From contig JAZHSQ010000014.1 in the NCBI GenBank assembly GCA_036454645.1, forward strand, positions 1 to 48,484: DNA of 48,484 bases, written 5' to 3'. A model generated the notes under the pieces. That model did no database searches. It was not told the DNA's origin and saw only the letters and a list, made by a program, of their open reading frames with translations. This DNA is from Olsenella_K sp036454645. Its GTDB lineage: Bacteria > Actinomycetota > Coriobacteriia > Coriobacteriales > Atopobiaceae. Numbering within the stretch: the stretch's first letter is position 1; each line of letters opens with the position of its first letter. Position numbers and translations under genes: made by a program. Below, piece after piece: positions 35,324 through 47,225 of the stretch.

Positions 35324-35351
35324 ACTATAGCAAATGTCCCATCCGTTGCCA
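35324..35351 (-). promoter_or_regulatory. Likely promoter of tRNA-Leu
   Basis: On the minus strand a -10 TATAGT (35324-35329) and a weaker -35 TGGCAA (35346-35351) are 16 bases apart. The predicted start is about 14 bases before the tRNA. The region is A+T-richer than its surroundings. Confidence 0.5.
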
Positions 35352-35376
35352 TCTGGCATTTTGTTTTCCACGCGAG

Positions 35377-35410
35377 GACGGCGCCCGGAGGCATCCCTCC
35401 GGGCGCCGTC
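35377..35410 (-). terminator. Hairpin terminator after carB
   Basis: A perfect 15-pair stem: GACGGCGCCCGGAGG, four-base loop, CCTCCGGGCGCCGTC, starting about 20 bases past the carB stop. No T-run, but stem strength and position fit termination. Confidence 0.75.
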
Positions 35411-35430
35411 TGCCGCCCCGGGCCCGGCCC

Positions 35431-38648
<3,218 letters not shown>

Positions 38649-38649
<1 letters not shown>

Positions 38650-39899
38650 TAGAAGCGCCTCCCCTCGCGGACGTCGATGTCGAGGTAGTCGTCGCGGCCC
38701 TCCATCAGGCGCGCGAAGGCCTCGAAGAGGTAGCTGGAGTCGTTGGGGCCGGGCTTGCTCTCGGGGTGGTACTGGACCGAGAAGGCCGGCAGGTCGAGGA
38801 ACTGGATGCCCTCGGGCGTCCCGTCGTTGAGGTTGACGTGGGTGAGCCGGATGCGGCCGTAGCGCTCGTTCCTGACGACGGGGGCCACGTGCAGGCGGCT
38901 CCAGTGGCGCAGGTCGTCGTTGTGGGCGCGCTCGCCGCCCGAGAGCTCGGGCACGAGGTCGCCCAGGCTCGGGAAGACCATGCCGTAGTTGTGGTTCTGC
39001 GCCGTGATCTCGACCTTGCCGGTGAGCAGGTTCATCACCGGCTCGTTGCCGCCGTGGTGGCCGTAGGGAAGCTTCTCGATGGAGCCTCCCGCGGCGAGGG
39101 CGAACATCTGGTTGCCCAGGCAGATGCCGAAGCAGGGCAGCTTGCCGAGCAGCTCGCGCGCGGCCTCGCTCGTGCTCGTGACCTGCTCCGGGTCGCCGGG
39201 GCCGTTGGAGAAGAACACGCCGTCGGGGGCGAGCTCGAGCACGCGGCTGGCGGGCGTGTCCCAGGGGACGAGCGTGACCTCGCAGCCGTGCTCGCAGAGG
39301 CCCTCGACGATGCCGCGCTTCATGCCGCAGTGGTAGGCCACGACGCCGAAGCGCCTCTCACCCTTGGCGGGCACGACCGTCTCCTCCCTGGGGGAGACGT
39401 CCTCGACGAAGTTGTGGCTGGAGATGGGCTCGGAGGCGCGCACGCGCGCGACGAGGCTCTCGGGGTCGAGGTCGACCGTGGAGATGGCGGCGCGCATGGC
39501 ACCGGCCTCCCTGATCTGGAGCGTCAGCGCGCGCGTGTCGACCCCCTCGATGGAGACGACGCCGGAGCGGCGCAGCAGGTCCGGGAGCGACCCCTCGCTC
39601 TGCCAGTTGCTCGGCGTGTAGCACATGTCGTGCACCACGAGGCCGCGCAGCGCGAGACCGGGGGCCTGGAGGTAGCGCTCGCACACCCCATAGTTGCCGA
39701 CCTGCGGGTACGTGAGGGTCACGATCTGGCCCGCGTAGCTCGGGTCGCTCACGATCTCGTCGTAGCCGACCATGGAGGTGTTGAAGACGACCTCGCCGAA
39801 GGCCTCGCCCTCCGCGCCGGACGCGTAGCCGGCAAACGTGCTGCCGTTCTCGAGCGCCAGGAGCGCCCGGGGCCGGTCCTCGTTCACCAAGAGGTTCAT
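38649..39899 (-). CDS. carA: Carbamoyl-phosphate synthase small (glutaminase) subunit
   Basis: 416 residues from the ATG at 39899, chosen over the one at 39905 because AAAGGGG sits six bases before the former and abuts the latter. Class I glutamine amidotransferase: the nucleophile is the Cys of CFGICLGNQMFAL, with the VQYHPE motif supplying the second triad residue (SVQYHPESKPG). The N-terminal domain begins LALENGSTFAGYASG and includes GEVVFNTSMVGYDEI. Supplies ammonia to CarB. The leader upstream carries a hairpin but no clear PyrR site. Confidence 0.98.
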
Positions 39900-40307
39900 G
39901 CGCATCCCCTTTCACTGTTCGTTTCGCCAGCCGGTCCGCGCCTCTCGGCACGCCTGCCCGCGGGGCGTCGCCCGCCCGCGAGGCAATATCAGAGACCATA
40001 CATACAACAAAGGGAGCAGAACCGCCCGCAGGCAGTCGCTCCCCTATCGTCTGTATGCGCTCAAGACCAACTGAACTCCTTGACGGCATCTCGGTACCGC
40101 CCTTAAAGGCCGTGACAATTGTAGGCACTCGCCCGAGGGGGCGTCACACCCCTCCCGCCCGCGCAAGCAAAAACGACACAAAGCTGCATGTGCGTCAGGG
40201 GTCTTGCCACATTGTACGCCTTCGCGCGCCCCGCAAGGCTGGCGGGGCCCCGGAAGAACCGGGGCCCCGCCAGCCGTCCCTCGCATGCGCGCCGGGAGTC
40301 CCCCTCG
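39900..40307. other. Intergenic leader of carA and 3' region of gdhA
   Basis: 408 bases. Contains a hairpin at 40012-40043 in the presumed carA leader (GGGAGC/GCTCCC outer stem, five inner pairs including a wobble) and the gdhA terminator (40237-40275). The stretch 39985-40150 is A+T-richer and should hold the carA promoter. TTGTCA near 40120 is a possible -35, but no good -10 was found. No gene. Confidence 0.55.
40237..40275 (-). terminator. Strong hairpin terminator after gdhA
   Basis: A perfect 17-pair stem (GGCTGGCGGGGCCCCGG, five-base loop, and its inverse) about 32 bases past the gdhA stop on the minus strand. Followed by TTGCGGGG rather than a T-run. Confidence 0.8.
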
Positions 40308-41636
40308 CTAGACGCCCTGGGCCATCATCGCGTCGGCGACCTTCAGGAAGCCGGCAATGTTGGCGCCGAAGACGAGGTCGCCCTCGTGGCCGTACTCCTC
40401 GGCCGCGCTCGCCGCGGCGTCGAAGATCGAGTTCATGATGCCGTGGAGCTTCGCGTCCACCTCGTCGAAGGTCCAAGAGAGGTGCTCGTGGTTCTGCGAC
40501 ATCTCGAGGCCAGAGGTCGCGACGCCGCCCGCGTTGGCAGCCTTGCCGGGGGCGAAGAAGACGCCGTTGTCCATGAGGTACTTGGTCGCCTCGGTCGTGG
40601 TGGGCATGTTGGCGCCCTCCACCACGTAGCGCACGCCGTTGGCGACGAGGCGCTCGGCGTCGTCGAGGTCGAGCTCGTTCTGGGTAGCGCAGGGCATCGC
40701 GACGTCCGCCCTCTCGCCCCAGGGGCGCTCGCCCTCGTGGTAGACGGCGCCGGGCCTGCGCTCGGCGTACTCCTTGATGCGCCCGCGCTCGACCTGCTTG
40801 ATCTGGCAGACGAGGTCGAAGTCGATGCCGGCGGGGTCGAAGACGTAGCCGTTGGAGTCCGAGGCGGTCACGACCTTGGCGCCGAGCTGCTCGGCCTTCT
40901 GGATCGCGTACTGCGCGACGTTGCCGGAGCCGGAGACGACGATGGTCTTGCCCTCCATGGAGTCGCCCTTGTAGTCGAGCATCTTCTGGAGGAAGTAGAC
41001 CGCGCCGTAGCCCGTGGCCTCGGAGCGCGCGAGCGAGCCGCCGTAGGAGAGGCCCTTGCCGGTGAGGACGGAGTCCCACCTGCCGGTCAGGCGCTTGTAC
41101 TGGCCGAAGAGGTAGCCGATCTCGCGGGCGCCCGTGCCGATGTCGCCGGCCGGGACGTCGGTGTCGGGCCCGATGTACTTCACGAGCTCGGTCATGAAGG
41201 ACTGGCAGAAGCGCATGACCTCGGCGTCGGACTTGCCCTTGGGGTCGAAGTCCGAGCCGCCCTTGCCTCCGCCCATCGGAAGCGTCGTCAGGGAGTTCTT
41301 GAAGATCTGCTCGAAGCCGAGGAACTTGAGGATGGACAGGTTCACGCTCGGGTGCAGGCGCAGGCCTCCCTTGTAGGGCCCGATCGCCGAGTTGAACTGC
41401 ACGCGGTATCCGCGGTTTACCTGGACCTTGCCCTCGTCGTCGACCCAGGGGACGCGGAAGATGACGACGCGCTCGGGCTCGACGAGGCGCTCCAGGAGCC
41501 CCGCCCTCTCGTACTCGGGGTGCGCGTCGAGCGCGGGCTGCAGGGTGGTCAGGACCTCCGAGGCGGCCTGGATGAACTCAGGCTGGTCGGAGTAGCGCTC
41601 CTCGAGCTCGGCGATGACCCTCTCGGAATAGGACAT
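40308..41636 (-). CDS. gdhA: NADP-type glutamate dehydrogenase
   Basis: 442 residues, the length of the hexameric bacterial enzyme. Interconverts 2-oxoglutarate plus ammonia and glutamate, linking nitrogen assimilation with redox balance. Substrate site: GGLRLHPSVN, then LPMGGGKGGSDFDP with Lys125, and DVPAGDIGTGAREIGY. The Rossmann block is VVSGSGNVAQYAIQKA. Ribosome site AAGGGAGCG lies before the ATG. Monocistronic: its own promoter (41740-41768) and a strong terminator. Confidence 0.97.
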   Translation of the reverse strand: MSYSERVIAELEERYSDQPEFIQAASEVLTTLQPALDAHPEYERAGLLERLVEPERVVIFRVPWVDDEGKVQVNRGYRVQFNSAIGPYKGGLRLHPSVNLSILKFLGFEQIFKNSLTTLPMGGGKGGSDFDPKGKSDAEVMRFCQSFMTELVKYIGPDTDVPAGDIGTGAREIGYLFGQYKRLTGRWDSVLTGKGLSYGGSLARSEATGYGAVYFLQKMLDYKGDSMEGKTIVVSGSGNVAQYAIQKAEQLGAKVVTASDSNGYVFDPAGIDFDLVCQIKQVERGRIKEYAERRPGAVYHEGERPWGERADVAMPCATQNELDLDDAERLVANGVRYVVEGANMPTTTEATKYLMDNGVFFAPGKAANAGGVATSGLEMSQNHEHLSWTFDEVDAKLHGIMNSIFDAAASAAEEYGHEGDLVFGANIAGFLKVADAMMAQGV

Positions 41637-41739
41637 GGCGCTCCCTTCTCGCCGCCTTGGGCGGCGTCCGCTTGGACCGGAACGTTCGGCAGACCTACGG
41701 TACGGCCGGGACCATGACGATGCCTATGGGGGTTCGCGT

Positions 41740-41768
41740 CTTGTAACACCGCACGCATCGTCTCGCAA
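41740..41768 (-). promoter_or_regulatory. Likely gdhA promoter
   Basis: On the minus strand TTGCGA (41763-41768), 17 bases, TACAAG (41740-41745). The predicted start gives a leader of about 95 bases. Upstream 41768-41820 contains short repeated CTCNCGGCAAC motifs that could be regulator sites. Sequence match only. Confidence 0.45.
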
Positions 41769-41890
41769 CCTCTCGGCAACCAACCTGCCACCACCGCGTA
41801 ACCTCGCGGCAACGCAGCCAGGGCGAGACGCCGGGGCGCCCCGGCGCGCGGTCGGAGAAGGGCCACGCGCGAGGGGCGCGGATACGAAAA

Positions 41891-41913
41891 AGGCCACGGC
41901 GTTGCCGTGGCCT
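41891..41913 (-). terminator. Rho-independent terminator of the tRNA pair
   Basis: AGGCCACGGC, GTT, GCCGTGGCCT: a perfect 10-pair stem followed on the minus strand by TTTTT, ten bases past tRNA-Gly. Textbook terminator. Confidence 0.93.
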
Positions 41914-41922
41914 CGATTCCGA

Positions 41923-41998
41923 TGGAGCGGCGGACGGGACTCGAACCCGCAACAGGCAGCTTGGAAGGCTGCTGCTCTACCAATTGAACTACCGCCGC
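41923..41998 (-). tRNA. tRNA-Gly (anticodon UCC)
   Basis: 76 bases with acceptor GCGGCGG/CCGCCGC, discriminator T and an encoded CCA. The anticodon stem GCAGC/GCTGC encloses CTTCCAA, giving UCC. T-arm GGGTTCGAGTCCC. Co-transcribed with tRNA-Pro upstream. Confidence 0.96.
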
Positions 41999-42100
41999 AG
42001 CGCTCGGGCGAACCCGAACGTGCACATCCTAGACCAAGCCGGGCGGCGAGCGCAACTCCCGGAACGAGCCGGGGCCCCGGAGGGCCCCTGAGGATGCGGC

Positions 42101-42177
42101 TGGTCGGGGCGACTGGATTCGAACCAGCGACCCTCTGCTCCCAAAGCAGATGCGCTACCAAGCTGCGCCACGCCCCG
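42101..42177 (-). tRNA. tRNA-Pro (anticodon UGG)
   Basis: 77 bases with acceptor CGGGGCG/CGCCCCG, discriminator A and an encoded CCA. The anticodon stem CTGCT/AGCAG encloses TTTGGGA, giving UGG. D-arm GCGCAGCTTGGTAGCGC, T-arm CTGGTTCGAATCCAG. First of a Pro-Gly pair with its own promoter. Confidence 0.96.
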
Positions 42178-42190
42178 ACGCTAAATGACG

Positions 42191-42219
42191 AGTATAGGAT
42201 ACCGGCATCCCGCGGGCAA
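42191..42219 (-). promoter_or_regulatory. Promoter of the tRNA-Pro/tRNA-Gly pair
   Basis: On the minus strand TTGCCC (42214-42219), exactly 17 bases, TATACT (42191-42196). The predicted start is only a few bases before tRNA-Pro, as is usual for tRNA operons. Confidence 0.75.
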
Positions 42220-42415
42220 TGGTCTTTCTCGCGCTGGCGCGCGCCGCTCGACCACATACAGATTTCATTCAGCGCGTGCGCACGCCGGCGCGGATACTAT
42301 CGCACATCGACCTGCACGAGCCCCGCGCGACGAGCCGAGCGTCCACCCGAACCCCGAGAGCCCTGAAATCCGAGCACGAGCACCCGCACGAGAGGCGGAG
42401 ACCGAGGAGGGCACG

Positions 42416-43750
42416 ATGACGTCCAACCCCGCAGGCCCGAGCAAGCCCCCCGCGCCCGACGAGGCCAAGGCCGCCCCGGACGAGCCCACGACGCGGATCC
42501 CCTCGCCCGCCCCCGCGTCCGCGTCCACGGAGGACGCGGAGACCAGGCGCGCGATGGAGAGCCTCATGGCGCGCCGCAGGCGCCGTCGCCGGAGGAAGGT
42601 CGTCGTCCTCGTGGTCGTCCTCGCCGTCGTGGCGGCCGCCGTCGCCTTCGCGGCGCTCGGCTCGCTCCAGCCCGACCCCTCCGTGGAGGTGCCGGCGGCG
42701 ACCGTCACCGTGACGCGCCAGGACTACACGGACGACGTCAAGGCGTCCGGCCGCGTGGAGCCCGTCGAGTCCGTGCAGGTGACGCCGGAGGTGGACGGCA
42801 TCATCCAGAAGGTCTACGTGCGCCAGGGCGACCACGTCGAGAAGGGCGACCCGCTGCTGCTCATCGGCAACGACACGCTCGACAACGCGGTGCGCGACGC
42901 GGAGCTCCAGCTGCGCTCCGCCAGAAACCAGCTCCAGTCCGCGCGCGAGGCCTACCAGGCCGCCTACGACGCCTACTACGCTGACCAGACGGGCTCCGTC
43001 GACGTCTCCTCGGTCAACTCCGCCGTGGACGCGGTCGACGCGGCCCAGCTCGCGCTCGAGGGGGCGCAGGCCGCCTATGACGACGCGGTTGCCAACGCGA
43101 ACAAGCGCACCGTCCTCGCCCCCGCCTCCGGCTCCGTCGTCGTGATGAACGCCGTCGAGGGCGCCCAGGCGGGCGCCGCCGGCGCGGCGGCCGCCACGGG
43201 CTCCTCGGGGGCCCTCATCATGATCGGCGACCTCTCGCAGATGAGCGTCACCGTCCAGGTGAACGAGCTCGACATCGCCAAGGTCCAGGTGGGCCAGCAT
43301 GCGACCGCGACCTTCTCCGCCCTCCCCGACCTCTCCCTCGACTCCGAGGTGACCAACATCGCGTCCGTCTCCTCCGCGGACGCCTCCTCGGCGGGCTACG
43401 GCGGCACCGTCGTGACCTACGCCGTGAGGCTGCTCATCCCCGAGCCAGACGCCTCGCTCAAGCCGGGAATGACGGCGAACGTGGAAATCACGTGCGAGAG
43501 CATCCCCGGCGCGCTCACCGTCCCCGCGAGCGCGATCGGCACGGGCGACGACGGCTCCAGCTACGTGTGCGTCGTCACGGGCTGGGACGGCACCGTGCCC
43601 ACCACCGAGCGCAGGGCGGTGGACGTGAGGGCGCAGGGCGGCTCCGACGTGGTCGTCGAGGGCGACGTCTCCGAGGGCGACGAGGTCCTCGAGGATGCGC
43701 AGTCCGAGTTCGCCCTCGGCGCCCCCGCCCCCTCCGACGTGGCGGCCTAG
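42416..43750 (+). CDS. MacA-like efflux adaptor protein
   Basis: 444 residues from the ATG at 42416, with GAGGAGGGC upstream. A long cytoplasmic, Pro/Ala-rich tail ends in a basic block of eight arginines and a lysine (53-61), then one membrane helix (about 61-82). Outside lie the adaptor domains: barrel-sandwich (SGRVEPVESVQVTPEVDGIIQ...VRQGDHVEKGDPLLLI), an alpha-hairpin (QLRSARNQLQSAREAYQAAY...), and a beta-barrel with VTVQVNELDIAKVQVGQ. It is the adaptor of a MacAB-like exporter with the next two genes (one base to the ABC gene). Substrate unknown; peptides or antimicrobials are typical for the family. Confidence 0.92.
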   Translation: MTSNPAGPSKPPAPDEAKAAPDEPTTRIPSPAPASASTEDAETRRAMESLMARRRRRRRRKVVVLVVVLAVVAAAVAFAALGSLQPDPSVEVPAATVTVTRQDYTDDVKASGRVEPVESVQVTPEVDGIIQKVYVRQGDHVEKGDPLLLIGNDTLDNAVRDAELQLRSARNQLQSAREAYQAAYDAYYADQTGSVDVSSVNSAVDAVDAAQLALEGAQAAYDDAVANANKRTVLAPASGSVVVMNAVEGAQAGAAGAAAATGSSGALIMIGDLSQMSVTVQVNELDIAKVQVGQHATATFSALPDLSLDSEVTNIASVSSADASSAGYGGTVVTYAVRLLIPEPDASLKPGMTANVEITCESIPGALTVPASAIGTGDDGSSYVCVVTGWDGTVPTTERRAVDVRAQGGSDVVVEGDVSEGDEVLEDAQSEFALGAPAPSDVAA

Positions 43751-43751
43751 C

Positions 43752-44507
43752 ATGGCGGCCCCGGTCATACGCGCCGAGGCCCTCTGGCGCATCTACGCCA
43801 CGGGCGCCGGCCTCACCTGCGCCCTGCGCGGCGTGGACCTCGAGGTCGCGCGGGGGGAGTTCCTCGCCATCATGGGCCCCTCGGGCTCCGGCAAGTCCAC
43901 CCTCATGAGCATCCTGGGCTGCCTCGACAGGCCGACCTCGGGCACCTACGAGCTCTCGGGCATCGACGTCTCTACCCTGAGCGACGCAGAGCTCGCGCAG
44001 GTGCGCTCGGAGACCCTCGGCTTCGTCTTCCAGTCCTTCAACCTGCTTCCGCGCGCAACGGTCATCCGCAACGTGACGCTGCCGCTGGTCTACGCGCGCT
44101 GTCCCGCGCGCGAGCGCGAGCTGCGCGCCTGGCGGGCCCTCGCAGAGACGGGCCTGCCCGAGGACCTCTACTACCACCGCTCCAACGAGCTCTCGGGCGG
44201 CCAGATGCAGCGCGTCGCGATCGCCCGCGCCCTGGTGAACGACCCCGAGGTCATCTTCGCCGACGAGCCCACTGGCAACCTCGACTCGGAGACGGGCGAG
44301 CTCGTCATGGGCATCTTCCGCAAGATGCAGTCGAGGGGCAAGACGGTGGTCCTCATCACCCACGACCCCGAGGTCGCCGCCTGGGCCGACCGCGTGGTCC
44401 ACATCCGTGACGGCAGGCTCCTCACCGACGAGCAGGAGCGCGCCTTCGTCCGCGCCATGCGGCAGGGGGCGCAGGAGGCGGGCGAGTGCGGGGTGACGGG
44501 CGCATGA
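43752..44507 (+). CDS. ABC transporter ATP-binding protein, MacB/LolD type
   Basis: 251 residues. Walker A GPSGSGKST (42-50), Q-loop VFQSFNLLPRATV, signature ELSGGQMQRVAIARAL, Walker B VIFADEPTGNLD, and the switch His in LITHDPEV. The short MSILGCLDRPTSG and NLLPRATVIRNV stretches are typical of the MacB/LolD group. Start one base after the adaptor stop; its end overlaps the permease start (ATGA). Drives the exporter encoded by this three-gene operon. Confidence 0.95.
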   Translation: MAAPVIRAEALWRIYATGAGLTCALRGVDLEVARGEFLAIMGPSGSGKSTLMSILGCLDRPTSGTYELSGIDVSTLSDAELAQVRSETLGFVFQSFNLLPRATVIRNVTLPLVYARCPARERELRAWRALAETGLPEDLYYHRSNELSGGQMQRVAIARALVNDPEVIFADEPTGNLDSETGELVMGIFRKMQSRGKTVVLITHDPEVAAWADRVVHIRDGRLLTDEQERAFVRAMRQGAQEAGECGVTGA

Positions 44508-45724
44508 GGGCGAGCGACCTCTTCTACGAGACCTTCTCGGCCATCCACGCGAACCGGGGGCGGAGCCTCCTCACGGTGCTCGGCATCGTGATCGGCATCG
44601 CCGCCGTCATCTCGATGACGGCGCTCATCGACGGCGTCAGGGCGTCGCTCGTCGGCGAGCTGGGTCTCGACCAGTCGCGGACGGTCATGATCAGCTGCTA
44701 CGTGGGACGCGACCTCACGTCTGACGACGTGGTGGCGCTCGAGGAGGGGCTCTCCGACCAGTACGACTTCATCACGGGCACGACGTACGCCTCGGGGGAC
44801 GCCTCCAACGGCGTCGCGACCGCGAGCCTGAGCATCCAGGGCGTCGAGCCCGAGTACTTCCAGGCGACCGGCGTCAAGGCCGCGGCGGGCAGGCTCATCT
44901 CGGAGGGCGAGGCGAGCGTGGGCGCCCGCGTCATCGTGCTCGACCGCCAGTCGGCCGACCAGCTCTGGCCGCAGGGCCCCGAGGAGGCGCTCGGAAAGAC
45001 CCTGAGGCTCGGCAACGACGACTTCACGGTCGTCGGCGTCTGCGAGGCGAGCCTGTCGGGAGGGAGCAGCTACGTCCCCCTCAAGACCGCGGAGACCCGC
45101 CTCACCGGCCGCTCCTCCATGACGAGCATCGTGGGCTTCGCGCGCGAGGACGCGGACATGGACTCGATAGCCGCGACGACCGAGGCCTACCTCAGGCGCT
45201 ACTTCAACGTCCCCGACGACGCCGCCACGGACGGCTCGGACTACTCGCAGTACTACATCAACGTGATGACCATGGCCTCGATCCTGCAGCAGCTCGACTC
45301 CACCATGGCGGCCTTCCAGCTCCTGATGGGCGCCGTCGCGGGCGTCTCGCTCGTGGTGGGGGGCATCGGCATCATGAACATGATGCTCACCAACGTCACG
45401 GAGCGCATCCGCGAGATCGGCCTCAGGAAGGCCCTCGGCGCGAGGCGGACCGACATCACCCTCCAGTTCCTTCTCGAGTCCGTGACGCTGTGCCTGATCG
45501 GGGGCGTCATCGGCATCCTGCTCGGCTACGGCGGCGCCTCTGTCCTGGCCGTCCTCGCCTCGTCGTCCTCCATGATGGGCGGCATGCAGGTCACCCCGGT
45601 GATCACCCCCGCCGCCGTCGCCCTCGCGTCGGGCATCTGCGTCGGCATCGGCGTGCTCTTCGGCTTCTACCCGGCCTGGCGCGCCTCGAGGCTCGACCCC
45701 GTCGAGTCGCTGCGCTACCAGTAG
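44504..45724 (+). CDS. MacB/FtsX-type ABC permease
   Basis: 406 residues from an ATG overlapping the previous stop. Four membrane helices in the MacB pattern: one near the N-terminus (LLTVLGIVIGIAAVISMTAL), a large extracytoplasmic domain (about 50-270), then three at the C-terminus. These are preceded by the FtsX hallmark GGIGIMNMMLTNVTERIREIGLRKALGA. The closing WRASRLDPVESLRYQ is diagnostic of the family. Works with the preceding ATPase and adaptor as a mechanotransmission exporter. Confidence 0.95.
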   Translation: MRASDLFYETFSAIHANRGRSLLTVLGIVIGIAAVISMTALIDGVRASLVGELGLDQSRTVMISCYVGRDLTSDDVVALEEGLSDQYDFITGTTYASGDASNGVATASLSIQGVEPEYFQATGVKAAAGRLISEGEASVGARVIVLDRQSADQLWPQGPEEALGKTLRLGNDDFTVVGVCEASLSGGSSYVPLKTAETRLTGRSSMTSIVGFAREDADMDSIAATTEAYLRRYFNVPDDAATDGSDYSQYYINVMTMASILQQLDSTMAAFQLLMGAVAGVSLVVGGIGIMNMMLTNVTERIREIGLRKALGARRTDITLQFLLESVTLCLIGGVIGILLGYGGASVLAVLASSSSMMGGMQVTPVITPAAVALASGICVGIGVLFGFYPAWRASRLDPVESLRYQ

Positions 45725-45827
45725 GCGGGGCGGGCCGCCTCGCCCGGCCGCCCCACGCGGACAGGCCGCCTCGCCGCCTCCCGTGCGGCGCCCGCGGTCG
45801 CAGCGAAGAGGGCCCACGGAGAAGGAA

Positions 45828-45856
45828 GGGGGCGCCGGACCGGATCCGGCGCCCCC
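45828..45856. terminator. Bidirectional hairpin terminator
   Basis: GGGGGCGCCGGA at 45828-45839 pairs perfectly with TCCGGCGCCCCC at 45845-45856 over a five-base loop. It lies between the convergent permease and alcohol dehydrogenase genes, about 100 and 50 bases from their stops. Confidence 0.75.
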
Positions 45857-45908
45857 TCGTCGTTCCCCTTGCCGGCACGGGCCGGCGCTCGCTCCGCTCG
45901 CGCGGACC

Positions 45909-47126
45909 CTAGAAGTGGATCTCCTCGTCGAAGTAGCAGGCGGTGAGCAGCTTCTCCATCTGCTGCTGGTTGACCGGGCGCGGGTTGGCGCCGGTGCAGG
46001 CGTCGAGAAGGGCGTTTGCCGCGATGTCGGAGAGCTTCTTCTCGAACTCCTCCTCGCTCACGATGCCGTCGCCGTCGGCCACGAGGGCGCCGCCCTGGCC
46101 GTAGTTCTTGATGGCGTGCGGGATGTTCATCTGGTCGTTGAGCCAGCGCACCCAGCCGATGAGGTTCTCGACCTTGTCGGCGCGCGTCAGGCCGCCGAGG
46201 TTCAGGACGTCGGCGATCTGGGCGAAGCGGTCAGCGGTCTCTCCCACGCCGGCGTTGAAGCGGATGACCTTGGGCAGGTACATGGCATTGGCGCAGCCGT
46301 GGATGATGTGGCCGTTCTCGAACGCGGCGCCGGTCTTGTGCGCCATGGAGTGGACGATGCCGAGCAGGCCGCTGGAGAAGGCGACGCCCGCGAGGCACTG
46401 CGCGTCGTGCATCGCGGCGCGCGCGGCCTGGTCGCCGGAGTAGGACTGGACGATGTTGTCGCGGATCATGCGCATCGCGTGCAGGCCCATGGCGTCGGTG
46501 TAGGGGCTGTGCGCGGTGGAGACGTAGGACTCGATCGAGTGGGTGAGGGCGTCCATGCCGGTGAAGGCGACCATCTTGACCGGGAGGTTCTTGACGAGCG
46601 CCGGGTCCACGATCGCGACGTCGGGCGTGATCTCGAAGTCCGCGATCGGGTACTTGATGCCCTTCTGGTAGTCCGTGATGATCGAGAAGGCCGTGACCTC
46701 GGTGCCCGTGCCGCTCGTGGTGGTGACGGCGCAGAAGTGGGCCTTCTTGCGGAGCTTGGGTAGGCCGAACGGGGTGGTCATCTGCTCGAAGGTGATGTCG
46801 GGGTACTCGTACTTGATCCACATGGCCTTCGCGGCGTCGATCGGGGAGCCGCCGCCGACCGCGACGATCCAGTCGGGCCCGAACTCCTGCATGACCTTGG
46901 CGCCCTTCTCCACGGTCTCGACGGACGGGTCGGACTCGATGCCCTCGATGACCTTGACCTCGAGCCCGGCCTCCTTGAGGTCCCCGAGGATGACGTCGTA
47001 GTAGCCGTTGCGCTTCAGGGAGCCGCCACCCATGCACAGGACGGCCTTCTTGCCTTCGAGCGTCTTGAGGGCGTCGAGCGCTCCCTCGCCGTGATAGACG
47101 AAACGCGGATTGATGAACTGCTGCAT
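45909..47126 (-). CDS. Iron-containing alcohol dehydrogenase
   Basis: 405 residues from the ATG at 47126, with GTGAGGATT upstream. A GTG at 47138 in the same frame overlaps that site and is less likely. Group III dehydrogenase: the NAD-binding VGGGSPIDAAKA, TTTSGTGTEVT, and metal ligands in TGMDALTHSIESY and SMAHKTGAAFENGHIIHG. The order of motifs matches butanol/ethanol dehydrogenases of fermenters. With the aldehyde dehydrogenase 99 bases upstream it can reduce an aldehyde to alcohol and recycle NADH. The physiological aldehyde (acetaldehyde or another) is not determined by sequence. Confidence 0.93.
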   Translation of the reverse strand: MQQFINPRFVYHGEGALDALKTLEGKKAVLCMGGGSLKRNGYYDVILGDLKEAGLEVKVIEGIESDPSVETVEKGAKVMQEFGPDWIVAVGGGSPIDAAKAMWIKYEYPDITFEQMTTPFGLPKLRKKAHFCAVTTTSGTGTEVTAFSIITDYQKGIKYPIADFEITPDVAIVDPALVKNLPVKMVAFTGMDALTHSIESYVSTAHSPYTDAMGLHAMRMIRDNIVQSYSGDQAARAAMHDAQCLAGVAFSSGLLGIVHSMAHKTGAAFENGHIIHGCANAMYLPKVIRFNAGVGETADRFAQIADVLNLGGLTRADKVENLIGWVRWLNDQMNIPHAIKNYGQGGALVADGDGIVSEEEFEKKLSDIAANALLDACTGANPRPVNQQQMEKLLTACYFDEEIHF

Positions 47127-47161
47127 GGTAATCCTCACTCTCCGTTGACGATACCTACAAA

Positions 47162-47189
47162 GAGGCTATATCAGGCTCGATATAGCCTC
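47162..47189 (-). promoter_or_regulatory. Perfect 10-base inverted repeat between ALDH and ADH genes
   Basis: GAGGCTATAT, eight bases, ATATAGCCTC. On the minus strand it is followed by TTTGT, so it could terminate or attenuate transcription after the aldehyde dehydrogenase gene and lower ADH expression. The A+T-rich arms would also suit a regulator site. An 8-base palindrome TGTGCACA lies just upstream (47191-47198). Confidence 0.5.
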
Positions 47190-47225
47190 CTGTGCACACA
47201 ATCTCTTATCTATCCGACCTTCCCG

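Noticed and set aside
39906..39985. PyrR-binding loop before carA (a GAGAGGC string is present)
   Set aside because: Flanking bases do not match the PyrR consensus and no anti-antiterminator layout is seen.
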